This document shows, piece by piece, positions 19,879 through 31,269 of a stretch of DNA of 64,000 bases. The position numbers and the translations under genes are program-made. Origin of the DNA: Lactococcus formosensis. Lineage in GTDB: Bacteria > Bacillota > Bacilli > Lactobacillales > Streptococcaceae. The stretch is taken from NCBI RefSeq assembly GCF_018403745.1, contig NZ_BOVP01000001.1:372001-436000 (forward strand). Reading direction: 5' to 3'. The notes below the pieces were generated by a model, which was given only the letters and a program-made list of their open reading frames with translations, was not told where the DNA came from and searched no databases. Each line of letters begins with the position of its first letter. The stretch's first letter is position 1.

Positions 19879-21000
19879 ATGAAGAAAAAGATTTTTAATA
19901 AGGTTGTGATTGTACTGGCAGTCTTGCTCAGTATCATCATCATAACAGCTGGTATTCTGGGTCGACAGATACTTTTTCGTGATTATCCTGTTTTCCAGTC
20001 AATGTCCCAGAAAGAGATTATCGAAACAACCAATATCCTGCCTGAGGATAACGACTATGTCAAAAAATTAAAAAATAATGCACTTGACATCTACCTGAGT
20101 AATGCTTCCAGTGAACTGGCAGAAAAGCTTGGAAAGAACGAAAAACGTGTTAATAGTATTGTCAATGGCGAGCTTCCTGAAAATCAGTTCTCACAAAATC
20201 AAGAAGAATTACAACAAGCACTGGGGGCAAGTGATGAGCAGATGACTCAACTCTCACAAACTTATGAGAATGCACGCCTTAATCGCGCCATTGATCAGCT
20301 CCAATCAGAGGCTAAAACTTTAAAAGCTGAGCAGTTGCCTCAGTTTATTAAAGATGCAAATCAGTTAACGAAACAAACTGAAAAGAGTATTCAGTCCTAT
20401 ATCGAAGATAACAATGCTGTTTCTAAGTCGACTATTTCTGCTTCTGTTCAAACGCTCCATGATGCAAACTCCCTCCTCAATAATTTCACACAGTTTGTAA
20501 ACTACACAAATAATTATTCGACTATTACAAAGCTTCAATTTGATAAAATTTCTACCAATAACTCACTCATGGAAGACTTTCTTCCCGTATTTAACAAGGT
20601 AAATGCTTATCTTAGCCAGAAGGAAACTGTTGAAGCTCGTATCAAAGAGTTAACGGACTTCCAACAAAAAGTCGAAAAGTCAGAACAATTGAGAAATTCC
20701 AGCATAGAACTGCCTAATCTTAAAGGTCAAACACTTGCAGATATAAGAAAAAAAGCCGGGTCGAATTACAAAATTGAAGTGGAGCCTACTGATGAGAACA
20801 AAGACACTTCTATTGTAACCCGCCAAGTTCCTGATCCTTCTGACTTTGATCGTATTCTAAAAGGTGAAACGATTACTGTTCAAACAAAGAAAAAAGCTGA
20901 AGAAAAGAAACCTTCGTCCAATACCAACAAAAAGGATGAAGATAAAACAGACAAAAAAGGTGAAAGCAAATCAAAAGTTAAAAACAAAGGAGACAACTAA
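19879..21000 (+). CDS. Membrane-anchored protein with C-terminal PASTA domain
   Basis: A 373-aa protein. Residues 6-28 form a signal anchor after a KKK start. A long charged helical/coiled-coil region with many Gln and Asn spans about 60-275. One PASTA domain follows (IELPNLKGQTLADIRKKAG...VTRQVPDPSDFDRILKGETITV, about 283-345), then a Lys-rich tail. PASTA domains bind peptidoglycan fragments. The start is ATG 19879, preceded by GAGG; two earlier ATGs have no SD. Its stop shares a base with the next ATG (TAATG), so it works with the downstream PBP. I know no characterised protein with this architecture; the role in wall synthesis is inferred. Confidence 0.75.
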   Translation: MKKKIFNKVVIVLAVLLSIIIITAGILGRQILFRDYPVFQSMSQKEIIETTNILPEDNDYVKKLKNNALDIYLSNASSELAEKLGKNEKRVNSIVNGELPENQFSQNQEELQQALGASDEQMTQLSQTYENARLNRAIDQLQSEAKTLKAEQLPQFIKDANQLTKQTEKSIQSYIEDNNAVSKSTISASVQTLHDANSLLNNFTQFVNYTNNYSTITKLQFDKISTNNSLMEDFLPVFNKVNAYLSQKETVEARIKELTDFQQKVEKSEQLRNSSIELPNLKGQTLADIRKKAGSNYKIEVEPTDENKDTSIVTRQVPDPSDFDRILKGETITVQTKKKAEEKKPSSNTNKKDEDKTDKKGESKSKVKNKGDN

Positions 21001-23141
21001 TGGCTAAGAAAATAATTCTCCGCACACTTGCCGTTCTTTTTCTACTTTTATTATTTGTAGGAGCTGTCGGAGCGGTTGGGGCGGTTTATCTTCTCGATAA
21101 AGAATCACATCATGCACATACGATTGAGCTCAAACCTTCCCCTCAAGCCATCTCCCAATCCTTTACAATTACGGATATTAATGGAGAAGCGCTTCAGGAT
21201 TCTTCAAATATCTATAAATATATTCCCGCACAACTCTCAGGTAAGGATAAAAACATCCCTGAACTTTACACAAAAGCTTTAGTTGCCGTTGAAGATAGCG
21301 ACTTCTATTCTCGGAAAACCAAGGGTTATTCCATCAAAGGGGTGACTAATGCAGTCTTATCAGAAGTACTTACGAAATTACATCTCGCGAACGGTGCCCG
21401 TGGAGGCTCAACCCTTGATCAACAATTAGCAAAAAATCTTGCGCATGGTGGTTTTACTGCTGATAAATCACTGTCTCGGAAAATCGTTGAATTAATTGAT
21501 GCCCACAGTCTTGCTGAACGCTATTCCCGTGAAGAGATTCTCACAAGTTATCTCGACACTTTGCGCCTGACACCAGAAACTATCGGTCCTGGTGCAGCTT
21601 GGAATAATCTTTTTTCGACACCAATGATTGCCTCAGAGAAAACACCTCTTTATATTGCTCAGATTGCTTATTTAGCAGGTCTCGGCCAAGCCCCTTCAAC
21701 TTACGTACAAGACTTTGAAGGTGCTGGGAAACAACGCGCATTGACTGTGCTTTCTGTCATGAAGTCCAACAAAATCATCTCTGATCAAGAGTACAAAGAC
21801 AGCGTAGAGGCTGTAAAAAAAGAACTCGTACTCAAACCAAGCTATACCCAAGGTATTCCACATGCGTATCAATCCTATATTGCACAAGTGCAAAAAGAAC
21901 TCGGCCAAATTGCTTTACCAAGGAATGCCAAAGTAGTCGTTAAAACCTATGCAACTAAAGCACATCTGGATTATCTGGAGAGCGTGGCTAACCATACCGC
22001 GCCGGATGTCTCAAATATCCCACGTAATGATTTACCAGAAGGGACTTTGACAGCAATATCTGTTGTTGATACCCAAACAGGTCATATTTTAGCTCTAAAT
22101 ACAAACTCGGACAATCCACAATTGCCGATTTCCTCTGGTCGTTCTTCGGGTTCAACGATAAAACCTTTGCTCGACTATGCGCCCGCCCTTGAATATGGCT
22201 ATATCAGCGAAAACAGTACTTTAAATGGTAATGCTACAACTTACGCTGATGGCACTCCCTTAATGAATTACGGTGGTAATAATTATGGTCCTGTTCCTGT
22301 TGGCTTTGCCCTTGGTAACTCGTTAAACTCGGCAGCTTTACAAACTTTTAACATGACGAATGACGACCAAAAGAATAGTATTATGCAGCCATTAGGTATT
22401 GCTTCCCTCAAATATGACCAAGAATCAATGTCTATTGACTATAATTTTTCTCCTTTGCAGTCCGCTTCGGCGTATTCTGCGATTGGTAATGATGGTGTGC
22501 GCGTTACACCTACAGCTGTTGCTTCTGTCACTGTAAATGGCCAAGAGTTACCTCTTTCTCAACCTGAGTCACAACGTGCGATGAGTTCTGCAACCGCTCG
22601 GTCGCTCGTCAATCTCATGCAAAATGTTACACAGCCCAATGGATCTGAGCCTTTGGCTGCACAACCTCAATGGCCAAATGCTTTCGCCACAAAATCTGGG
22701 CTCTCCAATTTTCCCGATACTGCAACAGAACCTGCACGTAGTCAAGGTGCTCCTGATGCTTGGATGGCAGCTACTTCTACAGGTGTTTCAACCGCCGTTT
22801 GGGTCGGAAGCCCCGATATGAGTGGGAAATACTATGTTCCAGCTGCGCCCATTGAACAAGAAAACAATATGCGTGTCTATCTCTTGAACAACACAATCAG
22901 ATATATGAATCAAGGAAGGAACATTCCTCCATTTAGTTATTCAGGTACAGCGATGTCCCACGAACCACTGCTGCCAAAGTTACCTCAGATTACTGCGGCA
23001 CCAACGCCCCAAGCTATCCAACAAGTCAGAGACTTTAACGCTGTTACTCCAAGTGTTACTCCTGGTTTAGAAGAATTTTATCAAGTTCATCTTCAAGACA
23101 AACTCTTAGATGCAAGATCCGTTTATGGTGCCAAAGATTAA
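21000..23141 (+). CDS. Class A-like penicillin-binding protein (divergent glycosyltransferase plus transpeptidase)
   Basis: A 713-aa protein with a membrane anchor (7-32), a GT51 glycosyltransferase domain and a transpeptidase domain. GT51 motifs are present but altered: VEDSDFYSR without the usual following His, RGGSTLDQQLAKN for GGSTITQQ, RKIVE, and SYLD where YLN is usual. Transpeptidase motifs are STIK (SxxK), SLN (SxN) and KSG in place of KTG. AAAGGAGA precedes the ATG. It is translationally coupled to the PASTA protein, and a second, canonical class A PBP is at 54791-57214. Peptidoglycan polymerisation and cross-linking are likely; glycosyltransferase activity is less sure. Confidence 0.85.
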   Translation: MAKKIILRTLAVLFLLLLFVGAVGAVGAVYLLDKESHHAHTIELKPSPQAISQSFTITDINGEALQDSSNIYKYIPAQLSGKDKNIPELYTKALVAVEDSDFYSRKTKGYSIKGVTNAVLSEVLTKLHLANGARGGSTLDQQLAKNLAHGGFTADKSLSRKIVELIDAHSLAERYSREEILTSYLDTLRLTPETIGPGAAWNNLFSTPMIASEKTPLYIAQIAYLAGLGQAPSTYVQDFEGAGKQRALTVLSVMKSNKIISDQEYKDSVEAVKKELVLKPSYTQGIPHAYQSYIAQVQKELGQIALPRNAKVVVKTYATKAHLDYLESVANHTAPDVSNIPRNDLPEGTLTAISVVDTQTGHILALNTNSDNPQLPISSGRSSGSTIKPLLDYAPALEYGYISENSTLNGNATTYADGTPLMNYGGNNYGPVPVGFALGNSLNSAALQTFNMTNDDQKNSIMQPLGIASLKYDQESMSIDYNFSPLQSASAYSAIGNDGVRVTPTAVASVTVNGQELPLSQPESQRAMSSATARSLVNLMQNVTQPNGSEPLAAQPQWPNAFATKSGLSNFPDTATEPARSQGAPDAWMAATSTGVSTAVWVGSPDMSGKYYVPAAPIEQENNMRVYLLNNTIRYMNQGRNIPPFSYSGTAMSHEPLLPKLPQITAAPTPQAIQQVRDFNAVTPSVTPGLEEFYQVHLQDKLLDARSVYGAKD

Positions 23142-23149
23142 TCCACATA

Positions 23150-23178
23150 AAAAAAGCTGCTTCTGAGCAGCTTTTTTA
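23150..23178. terminator. Bidirectional terminator between the PBP operon and lmrA
   Basis: AAAAAAGCTGCT/AGCAGCTTTTTT hairpin between convergent genes, with A and T tracts on both sides. Confidence 0.9.
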
Positions 23179-23179
23179 T

Positions 23180-24925
23180 TTATGATGCAACGGTCAATTG
23201 TTCTTGAACATACTGTGCATAAAGTGGGTGTGTTTTTACAAGATTACTGTGTTTACCTGCTCCCGTAATTGCTCCTTTCTCAATAAAATAAATATTATCT
23301 GCATCAACAATTGTCGATAACCGGTGGGCGATGACTAAAGTTGTTCTTCCCTTCATCAGGCTGTCCAATGCCTTTTGGACCATTGCTTCAGATTCTGAAT
23401 CCAGACTAGCTGTAGCTTCATCGAGCATAAGAATTTTTGGGTTACGTAAGAAAGCACGTGCAATAGCCAAACGTTGACGTTGTCCGCCGGATATTTTTAC
23501 CCCACGCTCGCCCACTTGTGTATCCAATTGGTCAGGCATATTTTCGACAAAACTTCGTGCAAAAGCTAAGTCTAGCACTTCCCATAGTTGTGCATCACTG
23601 TATGTACCGTCTAAACCGTAAGTCAAGTTGTCACGAATAGTTCCTGCCATAATCGCTGAATCTTGTGAAACAAACCCAATTTGGCTACGCCAATCTTTGA
23701 GGGCTAAGTTTTCAATATCATAATTACCCATTGTCAACTTTCCTCCTGTTGGTTTATAGAAACGCTCTAAAATAGAGAAAATAGTTGATTTTCCACCTCC
23801 CGAAGGCCCTGCAAAGGCAACGATAGTATTTGGTTTCGCTTCGAAAGTAATATTTTTCAATATTTCTTCAGAGTCATCATATGAAAAACTAATATTTTCT
23901 GCACGTAAAACTTGGCCTTCAATATCTAGGTTTTCTCCAAGACTTAACTGCTCTTGTTCTTCTTCTAAAACTTCATTCAGACGAGCTGTGGCTCCCGATG
24001 CTTTAGAACTTGCGGTAAAGAAAAGCGCTAGAGTTGGGACAGACCCAATCATGTTCATAAGGTACATCAAGAAACTCATCAAAGTTGCCATTGTCATTGC
24101 ACCGATGGCAACCCGATGAATCCCATAAAGCAGTAAGCCAAAGATTGTTGACATCATTAACAACATCATAATTGGTTGCATGGAACCATCAAAAATTGCT
24201 TCACGGAGACCAATTTTATAAAGTTTATTGATATTCTTCTCCGCCGAATTTGTCGCTTGAACTTCTGCATTAGAAGATTTGACCAAACGAATTTCGCTAA
24301 GCACTTCACTTGCTGTGCCAGAAAATCCTGCAAGAGCATCTTGACGCTGGATTCCAAATTTTCGGCCAAAAGTGGCCAAGGGCATAATAATCAATGTCGC
24401 AATAGGTACGGCTATCACCATTGCTACAGTCATCTGCCAATCCATACGAAACATCATAAAAATTGAGCCGACAAGAAGCAAAAGGCTTGTTAAAGTTTGA
24501 GGTACAGTATTCGCTAAAAGATCTTTCACTTGTGTTGTATCGTTGACCAAGCGACTCCCAATTTCTCCTGTTTTGACTTCATCAAAGTACTTCACAGGAA
24601 GATGAACCATCTTATTCCACACTGTTAAACGCAATCTTTTTACTACATTTTCTCCAAAAAAACCAAGAACTGAAGCACCCACCGCGCCCAGTAAAGCAGA
24701 AAGGATATAGACCAGAACGACGTTCCCTAAAAGACCATAATCAATTCCTTGTGCAAATCCTGAAATAAGTGGCTGTATCATTTGGGGCACAATAAGTTGT
24801 AATATAGCTCCTAGAATACCTGACAACATACCTATCGCAAAGTAGGAATATTTTGGTTTACTCTTAGCAATAAGCTTCAAAAAATCCTTACTTTTTATTT
24901 TATTGGCTTTTATTTCTCTTTCCAT
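23180..24925 (-). CDS. lmrA: Multidrug ABC exporter, LmrA type
   Basis: A 581-aa half-transporter: six membrane helices (about residues 20-310) followed by an ATPase with Walker A GPSGGGKST, signature ISGGQRQRLAIARAFL, Walker B ILMLDEATAS and H-loop IAHRLSTI. Stretches such as VKYFDEVKTGE, FAGPSGGGKSTIFS and SFVENMPDQL are close to L. lactis LmrA as I remember it. It works as a homodimer that expels hydrophobic drugs. AAAGGAGA precedes the ATG. The promoter is consensus and framed by two palindromes, so it is probably repressed and drug-inducible. The regulator gene is not in this window. Confidence 0.85.
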   Translation of the reverse strand: MEREIKANKIKSKDFLKLIAKSKPKYSYFAIGMLSGILGAILQLIVPQMIQPLISGFAQGIDYGLLGNVVLVYILSALLGAVGASVLGFFGENVVKRLRLTVWNKMVHLPVKYFDEVKTGEIGSRLVNDTTQVKDLLANTVPQTLTSLLLLVGSIFMMFRMDWQMTVAMVIAVPIATLIIMPLATFGRKFGIQRQDALAGFSGTASEVLSEIRLVKSSNAEVQATNSAEKNINKLYKIGLREAIFDGSMQPIMMLLMMSTIFGLLLYGIHRVAIGAMTMATLMSFLMYLMNMIGSVPTLALFFTASSKASGATARLNEVLEEEQEQLSLGENLDIEGQVLRAENISFSYDDSEEILKNITFEAKPNTIVAFAGPSGGGKSTIFSILERFYKPTGGKLTMGNYDIENLALKDWRSQIGFVSQDSAIMAGTIRDNLTYGLDGTYSDAQLWEVLDLAFARSFVENMPDQLDTQVGERGVKISGGQRQRLAIARAFLRNPKILMLDEATASLDSESEAMVQKALDSLMKGRTTLVIAHRLSTIVDADNIYFIEKGAITGAGKHSNLVKTHPLYAQYVQEQLTVAS

Positions 24926-24944
24926 TGGTATCTCCTTTTATTAT

Positions 24945-24969
24945 TTAGTTTACTCGTTATAAAAACTAA
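24945..24969. promoter_or_regulatory. lmrA leader palindrome (putative operator 2)
   Basis: TTAGTTT-N11-AAACTAA just downstream of the predicted lmrA transcription start. Confidence 0.55.
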
Positions 24970-24977
24970 CAAAAATG

Positions 24978-25006
24978 ATTATAAAACTTTTAATTAGTTT
25001 TGTCAA
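24978..25006 (-). promoter_or_regulatory. lmrA promoter
   Basis: Perfect TTGACA (25001-25006), 17-base spacer and perfect TATAAT (24978-24983) on the minus strand. Confidence 0.9.
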
Positions 25007-25020
25007 TAAAAAACTAATTA
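24991..25020. promoter_or_regulatory. Palindrome across the lmrA -35 box (putative operator 1)
   Basis: TAATTAGTTTT-N8-AAAACTAATTA: perfect 11-bp arms; the -35 lies across the inner edge of one arm and the centre. It shares the TTAGTTT half-site with the palindrome at 24945-24969, which points to one TetR/MarR/PadR-like repressor binding both. The rest of 25021-25180 is AT-rich and holds nothing that I recognise. Confidence 0.65.
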
Positions 25021-25180
25021 TTTTTTTAAAAAAATAGCCTTTAGACTTGGAATAGCTTTAATAGCTAAGTTCACTTCCAATCGGTAACTCATTATTTTTT
25101 AAATGCACTCATATTTTTATATACTTAGCGCGGTTCTTTAAAGTGAAAAATCGTAATAAATGCCCAACGATTTTAAAGCA

Positions 25181-25212
25181 AAAAAAAACTGCCGAATCCA
25201 GCAGTTTTTTGT
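25181..25212 (-). terminator. Terminator after tRNA-Cys
   Basis: AAAACTGC/GCAGTTTT hairpin followed by a long T run on the minus strand. Confidence 0.85.
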
Positions 25213-25232
25213 ATTATACAATCTATTGCAAA

Positions 25233-25303
<71 letters not shown>

Positions 25304-25383
25304 ACAATATTAATCATTATACCGAAATTTAAGGATAAAAGCAAGAACTTTTGCAGCTTTTCAAATTTCTCCACTCAAAACTG

Positions 25384-25425
25384 AAGGAAAAGCCCTAAGC
25401 AATTTCTCTTAGAGCTTTTCTTTTT
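25384..25425 (-). terminator. Terminator of the PTS/GH1 operon
   Basis: Thirteen-base arms GAAAAGCCCTAAG / CTTAGAGCTTTTC with one mismatch. Its T tract is stronger in the plus orientation, so it may act both ways. Confidence 0.6.
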
Positions 25426-25444
25426 TCTCAAAGTGTTATCGATA

Positions 25445-25777
25445 TTAATTTGCAGCTTTTTCTAAAGCTTGAATACGTTTTTCCTGGCTAATAACTTCTG
25501 TAGCCAAATCTTTGAAAGTAATTGCGTTCATCAAATGGTCTTGTGCGTGTACCATATAGAGATCAATCTCTGTATGAATACCTTGTGCTTCTTTTGTTAG
25601 CATATCTGTTTGAACATCATGCGCTTGGAGCAACTCTTGGTTCGACTCCTGAAGTGATTTTTCTGCTGCTTCAAAATCTCCTTCTTTTGCTTGTTGGATT
25701 GCTTGAAAGGCTAAGCCTTTGGCATTTCCACCATGCATGATGATTCCCATCACAATTTCCATTCTTTCTTCGTTCAT
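25445..25777 (-). CDS. PTS lactose/cellobiose-family IIA component
   Basis: A 110-aa IIA protein that takes phosphate from HPr and passes it to IIB. It is all-helical with the motif MHGGNAKGLAFQAI near residue 14 and the phosphorylated His in YMVHAQDHLMNAI. It is the last gene of the beta-glucoside cluster (IIB-IIC-GH1-GH1-IIB-IIA) and the only IIA there, so it must serve both IIB proteins. The Lac/Cel IIA family cannot be split into lactose or cellobiose type by eye; the context favours cellobiose or another beta-glucoside. Confidence 0.88.
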   Translation of the reverse strand: MNEERMEIVMGIIMHGGNAKGLAFQAIQQAKEGDFEAAEKSLQESNQELLQAHDVQTDMLTKEAQGIHTEIDLYMVHAQDHLMNAITFKDLATEVISQEKRIQALEKAAN

Positions 25778-25812
25778 TACATCCCCTTTTATTTCGTTAT
25801 CTTTAAATTCCT

Positions 25813-26133
25813 TTACTTCATCAAGGCTTCTGCTGCTTCAAGAACTTTATCGCCACGCATCATACCGTAGTCTTGCATTTTGATCACATCCATTGGTACA
25901 TCCACAGCTTGTGCTTTCTTTTGTACTTCTGCCTTCATGAAGCCTACTTGTGGTCCTAAGAGAAGGACATCTGGTTTAGGAGTTCCAGCAAGCATATTAT
26001 CAATGTCTGCTGTTGATTTTGCGAAAATTTCGTAGTCTAATCCTTTGTCTGCTGCTGCTTTTTGCATTTTAGAAACCAAAAGAGATGTTGACATGCCTGC
26101 TGCGCAAGCTAAAGCGATTATTTTATCAGCCAT
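25813..26133 (-). CDS. PTS cellobiose-family IIB component (second copy)
   Basis: A 106-aa IIB protein with the phosphorylated Cys in ALACAAGMSTSLL (about residue 9) and GPQVGFMKAEV. It is about 70 percent identical by eye to the IIB at 30729-31055, including long identical blocks, so the two arose by duplication inside the cluster. It lies next to the IIA gene and after the two GH1 genes. Confidence 0.9.
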   Translation of the reverse strand: MADKIIALACAAGMSTSLLVSKMQKAAADKGLDYEIFAKSTADIDNMLAGTPKPDVLLLGPQVGFMKAEVQKKAQAVDVPMDVIKMQDYGMMRGDKVLEAAEALMK

Positions 26134-26224
26134 AATAATTTTTCCTTCTTTTTCTTTTTATAGTCTTAAGTATACCGCTTTCATCGATTTTTTGCAAGTG
26201 TTTTCATAAAGGCAGAGAACAACT

Positions 26225-29259
<3,035 letters not shown>

Positions 29260-29279
29260 TTATAAACGCTCAGTTCTCC

Positions 29280-29354
29280 TCTATAATCGTGAGCTCATAT
29301 AACTCTTGATGAGCTTACGATTATAGAAGAGAGATTAAGTCAATGCTTAATCTC
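29280..29354 (-). other. Two consecutive hairpins between PTS IIC and GH1 genes
   Basis: Hairpin A: GAGATTAAG/CTTAATCTC with perfect 9-bp arms (29331-29339, 29346-29354). Hairpin B: 19-bp arms with one G-T pair (29280-29298, 29309-29327). Neither is followed by a T run on the minus strand, so they are not typical terminators. They may mark an mRNA processing or stability element. Confidence 0.6.
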
Positions 29355-29363
29355 AACTCACTG

Positions 29364-30704
29364 CTATGCTTGTTCAGCTCGCTCTGCTTCGTATGCTTCT
29401 TTTTCTTGTTGTACAAGAATCGCATCGTATTTTTTAGCAAATGGCCAATATATCGCACCTGTTATGAAAATCATCAAGGCTTGCCATGCTGCACCTTGCC
29501 AACCACCAACAATCAAACCAGAAAGGATCGGTGGCGTTGTCCAAGGAACAAAGATGCCATTAAACGGTGGGATAATTCCCAGCGCAATAGCCGCATAAGT
29601 TCCAAATCCTGAAACGAGTGGTGCAATTAAGAATGGGAAAGCTAAGATTGGGTTTAAGACAATCGGCATACCAAAGAGGACAGGCTCATTGATATTAAAG
29701 AAGGCTGGTGCCAATGTTAACTTACCAATGGTTTTCATTTGAACAGAACGTGCACGGTAAATCATAAAGATAACGAAACCGAAAGTCATTCCTGAACCTG
29801 TAACCGTAATAAACTGATCCATAAAGGCTTGCGTAACAATATGTGCCCCATGATCAAGTGATAAGTTACCCTCTTGGAACAATTTGAGGTTATCGGCATT
29901 GTTAGCCAAGAGCAACGGTGTCATGATACCGCCAATAACTGTGGCACCATGCACCCCAAACCACCAGATAAATACAGGTAAGAATGCAATTAAGAAAACG
30001 CCAAGTGGTCCATCTGTAGCATGTTGTAAAGGTGTTTGAATTAAAGTATAAATCCATTCAATAGGTGTTTGATCAGTTGCCAATACAGATAGAGCGTAGA
30101 TAAGCATTGCTACAAAAGTAATAACGAAAGCTGGCACTAGAGCACCAAATGAATCAGATACATTTGCAGGCACTTGTTCAGGAAGTTTGATACGGATATC
30201 TTTTTTCATGAACCATGAGTAAGACCAACCAACCAATAAACCAGCAAGCATGGCGAGGATCATTCCTTTACCACCAAGCCAAGCTGCATCAATAACACCA
30301 TTTACTTGATATTCTCCCACAACAGCAGAACCGTCAGCAATTTTAGTCACTGTTGAAATAGTACTTGGTTGAAGCATCACCATGACAATAATAGAAGTCA
30401 AACCAGCAGAGGCCCCTTCGTATCCTTCACTCTTCACCCAAGAATAAGCAATACCAAAAGCTGCAAAGAGGGCCATAATACCAAATGAAGCAGCATAGGC
30501 TTGATTAAAAATAGGGGCCCAACCAATTTGTGCAATCCAGTCCGCAACATTTTGTTGAGGGAAGTTTGCTAAGATGAGGAAGATTGCTCCAATAATAATG
30601 AAAGGTATCGGATACAACATACCGTTTTTAATCGCTGTAACGGCTTTTGTATTCAAAAATTTCATCATCGGAGGCATTAATTTCTCATTGATAAATTTAT
30701 TCAT
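29364..30704 (-). CDS. PTS cellobiose-family IIC permease
   Basis: A 446-aa membrane permease with about ten hydrophobic segments. The family motif FNINEPVLFGMPIVLNP (about residues 325-345) and the WWFGVHGATVIGGIM segment are clear. It carries the sugar through the membrane while the IIB protein phosphorylates it. It is the only IIC in the cluster and follows the first IIB gene by 24 bases, so both IIB copies may dock on it. Confidence 0.92.
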   Translation of the reverse strand: MNKFINEKLMPPMMKFLNTKAVTAIKNGMLYPIPFIIIGAIFLILANFPQQNVADWIAQIGWAPIFNQAYAASFGIMALFAAFGIAYSWVKSEGYEGASAGLTSIIVMVMLQPSTISTVTKIADGSAVVGEYQVNGVIDAAWLGGKGMILAMLAGLLVGWSYSWFMKKDIRIKLPEQVPANVSDSFGALVPAFVITFVAMLIYALSVLATDQTPIEWIYTLIQTPLQHATDGPLGVFLIAFLPVFIWWFGVHGATVIGGIMTPLLLANNADNLKLFQEGNLSLDHGAHIVTQAFMDQFITVTGSGMTFGFVIFMIYRARSVQMKTIGKLTLAPAFFNINEPVLFGMPIVLNPILAFPFLIAPLVSGFGTYAAIALGIIPPFNGIFVPWTTPPILSGLIVGGWQGAAWQALMIFITGAIYWPFAKKYDAILVQQEKEAYEAERAEQA

Positions 30705-30728
30705 ATTTTTACTCCAAAAATTTTATTT

Positions 30729-31055
30729 TTAATTCATTAGGGCATCTGCAGCTGCAACTACATTTTTGCCATTCATCATGCCATAGTCTTGCATCTTAAT
30801 CACATCACAAGGAACACCTGCGGCATTTGCTTTTTTTGTGACTTCTGCTTTCATATAAGCAACTTGAGGACCTAATAAGAGGACATCTGGTTTGTTCGAA
30901 CCAGAACCTGCTAACATGTTATCAATCTCTGCTACTGATTTAGCAAAAATTTCATAATCTTTTCCAGCTTCTTTTGCTGCCTGCTGCATTTTTGTTACCA
31001 ACAATGATGTTGACATACCTGCTGCACATGCCAGTGCAATAACTTTATCTGCCAT
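30729..31055 (-). CDS. PTS cellobiose-family IIB component (first copy)
   Basis: A 108-aa IIB protein with the phosphorylated Cys in ALACAAGMSTSLLV and GPQVAYMKAEV. First gene of the PTS/GH1 operon; AAGGAG precedes the ATG. It is a close paralog of the IIB at 25813-26133 but has a two-residue insertion (AGSGSNKPD). Confidence 0.92.
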   Translation of the reverse strand: MADKVIALACAAGMSTSLLVTKMQQAAKEAGKDYEIFAKSVAEIDNMLAGSGSNKPDVLLLGPQVAYMKAEVTKKANAAGVPCDVIKMQDYGMMNGKNVVAAADALMN

Positions 31056-31073
31056 TTTTTTCTCCTTATTCTT

Positions 31074-31140
31074 TTGAGCTCAAGAATATTATAGCGTTTT
31101 CTGAAAAGGCTTTCAAATGAATTTAGGAAACACTTTTCCT
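31074..31140 (-). promoter_or_regulatory. Promoter region of the PTS/GH1 operon with palindromes
   Basis: TTGAAA (31111-31116), 17-base spacer, TATAAT (31088-31093). Upstream is AGGAAA-CACT-TTTCCT (31125-31140), a possible RpiR operator. The -35 overlaps TGAAAGCCTTTTCA, a cre-like palindrome with CC instead of the central CG. TTGAGCTCAA (31074-31083) lies after the -10. Confidence 0.7.
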
Positions 31141-31206
31141 GGACTGAAACAAGATAAAAATGGCTTAAATCAAGGGTTTATGACTATAATTTTCGAAATA
31201 AATATA

Positions 31207-31235
31207 AAAAAACTTGCAAAAATTGCAAGTTTTTT
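31207..31235 (-). terminator. Terminator of the RpiR-type regulator gene
   Basis: AAAAAACTTGCAA / TTGCAAGTTTTTT hairpin with a T run on the minus strand, between the regulator stop and the PTS promoter. Confidence 0.88.
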
Positions 31236-31269
31236 AAAACATGTTTCACATTTTGGAACAAATCGAGCG

